The notes under the pieces: generated by a model
What the model saw: only the letters and a program-made list of their open reading frames with translations
Databases searched by the model: none
Told to the model about the DNA's origin: nothing
Shown: positions 8,722-15,309 of the stretch, piece after piece
How positions within the stretch are numbered: position 1 is the stretch's first letter
Layout of the letters: each line of letters begins with the position of its first letter
From: Roseovarius albus
GTDB lineage: Bacteria; Pseudomonadota; Alphaproteobacteria; Rhodobacterales; Rhodobacteraceae
Assembly (NCBI RefSeq): GCF_900172335.1
Contig: NZ_FWFX01000002.1
Coordinates: forward strand, 124,001-188,000
DNA length: 64,000 nucleotides
Direction of reading: 5' to 3'
Program-made: the position numbers and the translations under genes

Positions 8722-9782
8722 GCCATCCCTTTCACCACCAATTGCTTGGCAATATCGCGGAAGGCCTGTGCCTGCACGCTTTCAGGTTTCGAGACAACGA
8801 TAGGGGCACCACCATCGGCCGCCAGCCGGATATCGAGATGCAAGGGCACTTCGGCGAGTAGGGGCACGCCAAGCTTTTCCGCCTCTACCTTCACACCACC
8901 GTGGCCGAATACATGTTCCTCATGACCGCATTGAGAGCAGATATGCGTCGACATGTTTTCGATCATGCCCAGTACCGGCACGTTCAACTGATTAAACATG
9001 TCGATGCCTTTGCGTGCATCCAATAGCGCCACATCTTGAGGTGTTGAAACAACGATAGCCCCATCCACAACGGCCTTTTGCGCCAAGGTCATTTGTACAT
9101 CTCCAGTACCCGGGGGCAGATCAACCAACAGGCAATCCAAAGCACCCCACTGTACTTGCATCAGCATCTGTTGCAGAGCGCCCATCAACATCGGCCCGCG
9201 CCAGACGACGGCCTGCCCTTCGTTGGTCATCAAGCCAATAGACATCATCGTTACACCGTGGTTGCGCAGCGGCAGAATGGTTTTGCCATCCGGGCTGGCC
9301 GGACGGCCTGAGACGCCAAGCATGCGGGGCTGGCTGGGGCCGTAGACGTCAGCGTCTAGCAGGCCGACGCGTCGGCCCTCGGCAGCAAGGGCACAGGCGA
9401 GATTGGAGGACACGGTGGATTTTCCGACGCCGCCCTTGCCTGACGCAATCGCGATGATGCGGTTTACACCCGGCACACGCTCAGGCCCTTGCTGGGCCGC
9501 GCGTTGTTGAGGTTTCAGATCCGGCGGTGGAGCCTTGGCGGAATGTGCGGTTAGCACAGCAGAAACTTCACTTGCACCAAGTGCCTTGACCGCGGCCTCT
9601 GCCGCATCTCGCACCGGGCCATAGGTCTCGGCTTTGGCGGGATCTATTTCAAGCACAAATCGGACTGTGCCACCTTCAACATTCAGGGCGCGGCTGACGC
9701 CGGCAGACACGATGTCATTGCCTGAAACCGGGTCTTTAATGTCTTTCAGTGCGGCAAGAACCGCCTCTCGCGTTATGGTCAC
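8718..9782 (-). CDS. mrp: Mrp/NBP35 family Fe-S cluster carrier ATPase
   Basis: 354-residue P-loop ATPase that carries or inserts iron-sulfur clusters. An N-terminal MIP18/DUF59-like domain (1-80) is followed by a linker and the deviant Walker A SGKGGVGKST at about 114-123. LLDADVYGPSQPRMLG, DLPPGTGDVQMTLAQ and the C-terminal CSQCGHEEHVFG, whose CxxC binds the bridging cluster of the dimer, complete the family pattern. It is the second gene of the leftward block and overlaps the ligase-like gene by four bases. Because the neighbouring formate dehydrogenase needs many clusters, a dedicated supply role is likely, though a general housekeeping role cannot be excluded. Confidence 0.93.
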   Translation of the reverse strand: MTITREAVLAALKDIKDPVSGNDIVSAGVSRALNVEGGTVRFVLEIDPAKAETYGPVRDAAEAAVKALGASEVSAVLTAHSAKAPPPDLKPQQRAAQQGPERVPGVNRIIAIASGKGGVGKSTVSSNLACALAAEGRRVGLLDADVYGPSQPRMLGVSGRPASPDGKTILPLRNHGVTMMSIGLMTNEGQAVVWRGPMLMGALQQMLMQVQWGALDCLLVDLPPGTGDVQMTLAQKAVVDGAIVVSTPQDVALLDARKGIDMFNQLNVPVLGMIENMSTHICSQCGHEEHVFGHGGVKVEAEKLGVPLLAEVPLHLDIRLAADGGAPIVVSKPESVQAQAFRDIAKQLVVKGMA

Positions 9783-9784
9783 GC

Positions 9785-9979
9785 TTATGCCTCGCCCTTG
9801 ATTTTGCCTGTGACTGTGTGCTCGACATCCAGCCCGTCAATGGTCAGGACCACCTTCGCTTCAAACTCTTGACCGGCACTTGCACCCGCCTTGCGCAGCC
9901 CATCCTCAATCGCTTCCTGCGATGTGACCCCGACCTGTTTGAGGAATTTGCGCATCGACATATTGAAATCGTCGCTCAT
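9785..9979 (-). CDS. Small conserved protein (DUF6494-like)
   Basis: 64-residue protein starting MSDDFNMSMRKFLKQVGVTSQEAIE and ending in a beta-rich segment (EFEAKVVLTIDGLDVEHTVTGKI). I recall this as DUF6494, a short family found beside Mrp ATPases and formate dehydrogenase genes in Rhodobacteraceae. It is first in the leftward operon; its stop lies two bases from the Mrp start, so they are co-translated. A GGGAGAT sequence lies upstream of its ATG. There is no signal peptide, metal motif or membrane segment. Function unknown. Confidence 0.75.
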   Translation of the reverse strand: MSDDFNMSMRKFLKQVGVTSQEAIEDGLRKAGASAGQEFEAKVVLTIDGLDVEHTVTGKIKGEA

Positions 9980-10039
9980 GTTTTATCTCCCTATTGTTCT
10001 GATATTGACGCAAGGCGATTGGTTTTCCTACCCTTGGCT

Positions 10040-10804
10040 ATGCGCCTGCATCCTTTGAAATTGGTTTTTGTCGCTCTGACGGCCCTCGCCATCGCCCCGC
10101 TGCATGCGGTACATGCGGCAGAAGGGTTTCGCCTTTCGGCCCCGGAAGCTCTGGTTAAAACCGGCTTCCTCAAGCACCTTTTGCCACGGTTCTCCTTGAA
10201 AACGGGCACGCGTATCGAGGCTGTTGCCGAAGGCGAAAGTGCGGATGCAAGTTTTGCGCAAGACGAAGAGGGACGTGCTGTGTTCTCCGGCCCATCTGGT
10301 CTTTGGAAAATGCAAACTCTGACAAGCGACCACGACGGAGTTGTGCAATTTTCCGACTGGCTGATTTCTGACGTAGGGCAGCGCACCATCACGGCTTTTG
10401 CTGTCGATGGGGAAAACCTCTTTAGCTTGCCCAGTCAGGAACAGGCTGCGGTGGTTGAGGTCAGTTTTGAAGGCGATGCAGCGACCGGCGCGCAACTTTC
10501 GGTGCTGCATTGCGGCCGGTGTCATACGGTGAACGAGGCGACCAGGTTCAGTGCCTTGGGCTCGACCCCGTCCTTTGCGGTGTTGCGCGCGATGCAAGAT
10601 TGGGACTTGCGATTTCAGAGCTTCTATCTTCTGAACCCGCATCCGGCCTTTACCCAGATCGCCGATGTGACCGATCCATTTCCGATAGACCGGCCATCGC
10701 CTATTATACCACTTGAACTGACCATTGCAGAGTTCGAGGCGATTTTGGCCTATGTTTCGGCCGTGCCGCCAGCCGATCTTGGTGCCCCTTTGAAACATCA
10801 GTGA
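10040..10804 (+). CDS. Secreted cytochrome c with TupA-like N-terminal region
   Basis: 254 residues from the ATG at 10040. The open frame extends further upstream, but that part is antisense to the DUF6494-like gene and lacks a signal peptide. Residues 1-27 are a signal peptide ending VHA. Residues 28-135 resemble a shortened periplasmic oxyanion-binding protein: TGFLKHLLPRFSLKTGTRIE matches the start of TupA, and DWLISDVGQRTITAFAVDGE matches its C-terminal end, with the middle and anion motifs missing. Residues 140-254 hold a single c-type heme site CGRCH at 158-162. The likely role is electron transfer or sensing in the formate dehydrogenase locus. It converges with the ferredoxin-like gene, overlapping by seven bases. 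Confidence 0.8.
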   Translation: MRLHPLKLVFVALTALAIAPLHAVHAAEGFRLSAPEALVKTGFLKHLLPRFSLKTGTRIEAVAEGESADASFAQDEEGRAVFSGPSGLWKMQTLTSDHDGVVQFSDWLISDVGQRTITAFAVDGENLFSLPSQEQAAVVEVSFEGDAATGAQLSVLHCGRCHTVNEATRFSALGSTPSFAVLRAMQDWDLRFQSFYLLNPHPAFTQIADVTDPFPIDRPSPIIPLELTIAEFEAILAYVSAVPPADLGAPLKHQ

Positions 10805-12756
10805 TCGCGGCGCTTGCTGAAGTAATCTTCTGTCATGCGCACGCGGGGCCGTTCCCCCGCTGCAAAAGGATTGTCCGGCGCTTTGAACTGAGCGCGGACA
10901 CGGCAGTCATCGCACATTTGGATCATCCGCAATGCATCTGGATTGCTGAACATCGCATGATTGCCCGCCAATTTCTCGGTGATCTTTTCAATCGTTGATT
11001 TGACCCCGAACAAGGTACCACATTCGACACAGGCAAAAGGTTCTTCCTCATTCAGGACGACTTGCGAGAGGGCCTCATCAGTTAAGTTCAGTCGGGGCTC
11101 ATACGAAATCGCGTCTTCCGGGCAGATGTTTGAACAGAGCCCACATTGCAGGCAGGCATCTTCCTGAAATCGCAACTGTGGCAGGTCTGGATTGTCGACC
11201 AGTGCCCCGGAAGGGCAAAGCGAAACGCAGCTCAGGCACAATGTGCAGGCATCGGTGTCCACCAAAACGGCCCCATAGGGTGCGTCATCTGGAAGATCTA
11301 TTTGATCCAATGACGGGTGAAGCGCTTTTGCGCTTAACCTAGTAATCTGACGACGATTACCTAGTGGTAAAATTGGCTCAGGGCAGGGCTCTGACTGGTC
11401 AAACGGATTGTATAGAATATCGCACAAAGTATCGGGGTCAGTACCGTCCAGTACCGTCACTCTATCTTCGCCAGCGATTGCTCGCGCTAACGGGATTTCT
11501 TTTTCTAGAGCTTCGCGTTCTACGGTTGGAGATAGCAATATAGATACCTCCACAAACCCAGAAGCCAGAGCTGAAAGCACCTCTGTGTGGCCAAAACCAG
11601 CCAGCGCCGAGGCCTCCAACGGGATGACATCAGCGGGTAAGCCACGGCTATGCCGGGCGGCGAGGTGTATCAACTCACGACCAAAATTGGCGTCGTGGAC
11701 CAGCAATCTTGGGGTATCACCCCCCGCTTTGCGATAGGCTGAGGCCAGCGTATGGATACGACGGAACAGAGCATCGGGTGGTGGGGCGTCGTAGGTGATG
11801 GCACCTGATGGACAGCGCGCTGCACAAGATCCACAACCCGCGCAGATCATCGGGTCAATACTGACATGATCGCCAGCAGGTGAGATTGCCCCGGTTGGGC
11901 ATATGTTCAGACAATTCGAGCAGCCGATCTGTTCGGCGCGTGAATGCGCGCAAATGAGTGGTTCAAGCGTGACATATAACGGTTTTTCGAAGGTTCCGAT
12001 CAGTTGTGATGCTTCCAATACAGCATCGGCTACAGCGTTGATGCTGCCCGGATCTGCACGCAGGTATCCTTCGCGTTTCTCTGGTGCTGGGAACAGCGGT
12101 GTGCCTCCACTCAGATCGAGGATCATGTCGCATTCGCTTTGCCCACCATCACGCGGACCTGTCCATTGCAGTGGGCCGCGCCCACCCGGCTGAACTTGTT
12201 GTAGTGCGTCAATGGTCACTTCGAATTGCCCAAGTGCGCCTTGGGCGTGTTTGATCTGCCCGCGAATGACGTCGTAGTCGCGCGCGTCGGGGGGCTCAGA
12301 TTGATCGGATAGCATAGCCGTCACACTCAAGAACGACGACAGCTTTTCGGCCGCCGGCAGAGCGATGTCAGCCGCGCCAATGATCAGACAGAGCCCTTCA
12401 GACACCACGTCGATCGTCTTTTCTGCAGGAATGTCGAGCGTGGCTTCGGCCAAAAGCGCGGCCATTTTGGGTAGTTTCGACCTTGGATCATCCGACCATC
12501 CTGCCCGATCCCTCAGGTCTACCAATGGGGGGCATTCTTGGTCTAGCTCACCGGCGATTTCGTCGAAAATTCGCGCCTCCTGCTGGCAACAAATAATTGC
12601 ATCACCGGATGCAATCGCTTCTGCAGTAACGTTGGTTTGCGTGGTGCAAAGATCAGAATGTACCTTGGAACAGGTCATACCTGTTGCCGTTTCAAGGGCG
12701 TTTAGGTCTATTAGTTGACTGCCGGAACAGTTGCATAAAATCAATTGCTTAGGCAT
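10798..12756 (-). CDS. Multi-cluster 4Fe-4S ferredoxin-domain protein
   Basis: 652-residue cytoplasmic iron-sulfur protein. Two tandem ferredoxin pairs are visible: GCSNCLNICPTGA at about 278-290 with CAGCGSCAARCPSGA at 305-319, and a second pair CTLCLSCVSLCPSGA and CLQCGLCSNICPEDA in the C-terminal third. Extra cysteines occur near the N-terminus (LCNCSG, SDLC, ICCQQE) and near the C-terminus (CVECG, MCDDCR). The layout resembles the 4Fe-4S proteins encoded beside DUF3305/DUF3306 and formate dehydrogenase in alphaproteobacteria. It may supply electrons or clusters for enzyme assembly (inference). It is transcribed away from the fdh genes across a 350-base divergent gap. Confidence 0.88.
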   Translation of the reverse strand: MPKQLILCNCSGSQLIDLNALETATGMTCSKVHSDLCTTQTNVTAEAIASGDAIICCQQEARIFDEIAGELDQECPPLVDLRDRAGWSDDPRSKLPKMAALLAEATLDIPAEKTIDVVSEGLCLIIGAADIALPAAEKLSSFLSVTAMLSDQSEPPDARDYDVIRGQIKHAQGALGQFEVTIDALQQVQPGGRGPLQWTGPRDGGQSECDMILDLSGGTPLFPAPEKREGYLRADPGSINAVADAVLEASQLIGTFEKPLYVTLEPLICAHSRAEQIGCSNCLNICPTGAISPAGDHVSIDPMICAGCGSCAARCPSGAITYDAPPPDALFRRIHTLASAYRKAGGDTPRLLVHDANFGRELIHLAARHSRGLPADVIPLEASALAGFGHTEVLSALASGFVEVSILLSPTVEREALEKEIPLARAIAGEDRVTVLDGTDPDTLCDILYNPFDQSEPCPEPILPLGNRRQITRLSAKALHPSLDQIDLPDDAPYGAVLVDTDACTLCLSCVSLCPSGALVDNPDLPQLRFQEDACLQCGLCSNICPEDAISYEPRLNLTDEALSQVVLNEEEPFACVECGTLFGVKSTIEKITEKLAGNHAMFSNPDALRMIQMCDDCRVRAQFKAPDNPFAAGERPRVRMTEDYFSKRRDH

Positions 12757-13106
12757 GATATCTGGCTTTTCATTTGGATCGGATTTACCCGCTTGTGCGG
12801 AATTTCACCCTCAGCTTAGGCATGAATTGAGTAGATCGTAAATACGAATTCTGTCCTGAAAATCGACACTATGGATTGGTGAGCAAATCCTGAGTGATTC
12901 TATTTTCCAGTGCTTTTGAGGCTTCGCCTTCGATGCAGCAGTTCAGGTGGTTTGGTCATTTTGTCCAGATGCCCCTGCTGTGCTTGTGGGGACTACCCAA
13001 ATTGTCCGCGAAATTCATTTGTGTGCGATGGCATGTAAATTCTACTTTGTGCGGTTAATAAACTGGACCAATCTTTGAGTGGGACCAAAGGGGGAATGGA
13101 TAGACG
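12757..13106. other. Divergent intergenic region between ferredoxin-like gene and fdh operon
   Basis: 350 bases without a convincing gene. It must contain the promoters for the leftward ferredoxin-like gene and for the rightward DUF3305-fdh operon. I see no clear sigma-54 GG-N10-GC element and no strong long dyad. Short AT-rich stretches such as those near 13035-13065 could be -10 regions, but I cannot assign one with confidence. Confidence 0.5.
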
Positions 13107-13676
13107 ATGATCCGCAATCCCGAAAAGTATGACGAAATTCCACTGGGGATCGTGGTGCGGCGTACGCCGGGGGTGACGCGCTGGGCGAATTGGACATGGA
13201 AAGCTGTGGCCGTATTGCCTGGTGCTGAACCGGCCAATTGGCGTGTGCTACGCCAAGAAGGCGATGTGGTTGAATATCATGTCGCCACGGTCTTACTCGA
13301 ATTGCACGGCTCCGATACCGAAGCCTATCTTCATGGCCTGTCAGCACAGGTGCCTTCGGTCTTTGCCGTGATGCGACCTGAGGAGGATGAACAACACCCC
13401 TTGTCCGTAGCGTTGGTCACCGCCTCTCCTTACGAAGCCCAAGACTATGCTGACAACGGTGAAGATATCGTCGAAAAAATTCCGATGCCTGCGGGACTAG
13501 TGTCTTGGATTCAGGCTTTTGCCGAAGCCCATCACGAAGACGAAGTTTTCGTTAAGCGCCGCCGGGACCGCCTGAATGTTGATCGGGTCGAGAATGGCAT
13601 CGGTGATGCCCGCATTCCTCAGGTGGTGGATGTCTACCGCGCACCTGCATTGGCCAGAAAGGAGCGGTTGCAATGA
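13107..13676 (+). CDS. DUF3305 domain protein (formate dehydrogenase locus)
   Basis: 189-residue protein. Its N-terminal half, IPLGIVVRRTPGVTRWANWTW with the following VLRQEGDVVEYHVATVLLELH and VFAVMRPEEDE, is the DUF3305 family pattern. It is cytoplasmic by sequence, with no signal peptide. DUF3305 and DUF3306 genes regularly precede Tat-exported formate dehydrogenases in alphaproteobacteria and are presumed to help assembly, but no activity is known. It is the first gene of the rightward block, with its stop overlapping the DUF3306 start in an ATGA. Confidence in the family is high, in the role low. Confidence 0.88.
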   Translation: MIRNPEKYDEIPLGIVVRRTPGVTRWANWTWKAVAVLPGAEPANWRVLRQEGDVVEYHVATVLLELHGSDTEAYLHGLSAQVPSVFAVMRPEEDEQHPLSVALVTASPYEAQDYADNGEDIVEKIPMPAGLVSWIQAFAEAHHEDEVFVKRRRDRLNVDRVENGIGDARIPQVVDVYRAPALARKERLQ

Positions 13677-14314
13677 GCAAACAACAAGATTTCTGGAGTC
13701 GACGCAAGGCTGGGGTGCTTAGTGAGCAAGAAGCTTATGCCCGTGCAGAAGAATTGCGCGGTGAGGAGATTAGCGCAGCAATACAAGCTGAAAAATCAGA
13801 TGAAGACATCCTGACCGAGCTAAATTTGCCTGATCCGGATAGTTTGGAACTTGGAGATGATTTTCGCGCCTTCATGACCAAAGCTGTGCCTGACCGGATC
13901 CGTCGGCGCGCTTTACGCAGACTATGGCTAACAAACCCTGCCTTGGCCAACTTGGATGGTTTGATTGATTACGGTGAAGATTTCACTGATAGCGCTACAG
14001 TGATCGAAAACCTGCAAACTGCCTATCAGGTCGGTAAGGGTATGATGACCCATGTCGAGGAAATGGCACGAGAGGCGTCGGAGGAAGCTACGCCCGAAGA
14101 AAATCTTGCGATCACTGAGGAAGAAAAAGAGCACGAGGGGGGAACCATTCCCGCCGATTCTGCGGTTGTCGAAAACTCCGCTTCAGAGCCCGATGAAATC
14201 GCCTCAACCTATGAGAACAGCAAGCCTGACGTAGTTGAAGAAGATTCCACCCCTTCGATGCCGAAACGCCGCATGCAATTTGTCTTTGGGGATGACTTCG
14301 GAGCCAGAGCATGA
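13673..14314 (+). CDS. DUF3306 domain protein
   Basis: 213-residue acidic protein. The N-terminal part FWSRRKAGV with EILTELNLPDPDSLELGDDFRAFM-like sequence, and RIRRRALRRLWLTNPALANLDGLIDYGEDFTD, are the DUF3306 signatures. The C-terminal 90 residues are low-complexity and rich in E, S and P, ending in RRMQFVFGDDFG. It lies between DUF3305 and the TorD-like chaperone with four-base overlaps on both sides, so the three are a tightly coupled translation unit. It is presumed to act in formate dehydrogenase assembly; the charged tail could be a disordered interaction segment. Confidence 0.87.
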   Translation: MSKQQDFWSRRKAGVLSEQEAYARAEELRGEEISAAIQAEKSDEDILTELNLPDPDSLELGDDFRAFMTKAVPDRIRRRALRRLWLTNPALANLDGLIDYGEDFTDSATVIENLQTAYQVGKGMMTHVEEMAREASEEATPEENLAITEEEKEHEGGTIPADSAVVENSASEPDEIASTYENSKPDVVEEDSTPSMPKRRMQFVFGDDFGARA

Positions 14315-14940
14315 ACACACAAGAGGTGACGATGTCCAAGACCGGGGAAGCCACACAGATCGCAACCGAAGATCGTCTGCGCGCCGACCTCTATGATTTT
14401 CTGGGGCTAATATTAGCCCGTCCAGCTGACCAAAACCTGCTACAGCAAACTGCTAATCTGACCGGAGATAAAAGTGCACTGGGGACAGCAATTGGCGCCT
14501 TGGCGCGGATCGCAAAACACAGCAAGCCACGGGCGGTCGAGAGAGAGTTCAATGCGCTTTTCATTGGCATGGGTCGTGGTGAGTTACTGCCCTATGCAAG
14601 CTACTACATGACGGGCTTTTTGAACGAAAAACCACTTGCGGCGCTGCGGCGTGACATGGCGGCGCGCGGTATGACGCGCGCTGCAAACGTTTATGAACCC
14701 GAAGATAACGTCGCCTCTTTGATGGAGATGATGGCGGGATTGATCACCGGGCGCTATGGCCGAGCGGCTACGTTGGCGGATCAAAAAGCGTTTTTCGCCA
14801 AACACATCAGCCCCTGGGCCGGGCATTTCTTCGCAGATTTAGAAGCAGCTAAAAATTCCGTTCTCTATGCCTCGGTCGGTGCTGTTGGCCGGGTGTTCAT
14901 GGAGATCGAAGCCGAAGGATTCCGAATGAGCGCGGAATAA
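14311..14940 (+). CDS. TorD/DmsD-family molybdoenzyme chaperone
   Basis: 209-residue all-helical cytoplasmic chaperone that binds the Tat signal or apo-form of a molybdo- or tungstoenzyme before export. Recognisable blocks are EDRLRADLYDFLGLIL at the N-terminus, REFNALFIGMGRGELLPYASYYMTG (family motif E-Y-x-x-L-F with P-Y-x-S-x-Y), and EPEDNVASLMEMMAGLI, equivalent to the EPxDH motif. The ATGA overlap with DUF3306 gives the start at 14311; a second in-frame ATG at 14332 after AGAGGTG is an equally good start. It almost certainly serves the Tat-dependent Fdh3A encoded just downstream. Confidence 0.9.
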   Translation: MNTQEVTMSKTGEATQIATEDRLRADLYDFLGLILARPADQNLLQQTANLTGDKSALGTAIGALARIAKHSKPRAVEREFNALFIGMGRGELLPYASYYMTGFLNEKPLAALRRDMAARGMTRAANVYEPEDNVASLMEMMAGLITGRYGRAATLADQKAFFAKHISPWAGHFFADLEAAKNSVLYASVGAVGRVFMEIEAEGFRMSAE

Positions 14941-15002
14941 ACAATTAACCAATGCGATGTCGGGGAGCCTCGATGCAACAAAGAAGAGAAGGAGGAAAGT
15001 AA

Positions 15003-15197
15003 ATGACTAAGCAAACGGAAACCACAGCCAGCCGGCGTGATTTCCTCAAACTGGCTGGTGCCGGTGCACCCGCTGCAGTTGCGGCTGCGGTTGCGACTAG
15101 TGGCACGACTGCAAAGGCTGCAGAGCCCGACCTGTCATCAGACAAGATGCAGGATACCGTGCACACGCGCGCCTATTTCGACAGCGCCCGGTTTTAA
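15003..15197 (+). CDS. Formate dehydrogenase region Tat-substrate small protein
   Basis: 64-residue protein with a twin-arginine leader, SRRDFLKLAGAGAPAAV at residues 10-26, then an alanine-rich h-region and a short tail ending HTRAYFDSARF. This is the small Tat-target family found next to formate dehydrogenase genes. A strong ribosome-binding site GGAGGA lies seven bases upstream. It may act as a small accessory subunit or an export helper; no cofactor motif is present. About 20 codons of protein-like sequence follow its stop in another frame, treated separately as an observation. Confidence 0.88.
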   Translation: MTKQTETTASRRDFLKLAGAGAPAAVAAAVATSGTTAKAAEPDLSSDKMQDTVHTRAYFDSARF

Positions 15198-15309
15198 AGC
15201 CGGACGAGGTCATCCCTGCTGACGACTGGTTGCGATTGGCCCGACTGATCAGCGGATAAACTTAGTACCCAGCCACCCCGACAAGGGGCGCTAAGGGAGG
15301 AGAGAGAAA

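Noticed and set aside
9749-10039. Upstream extension of the cytochrome gene's open frame
   Set aside because: It overlaps the DUF6494-like gene on the opposite strand, and the ATG at 10040 opens a clean signal peptide.
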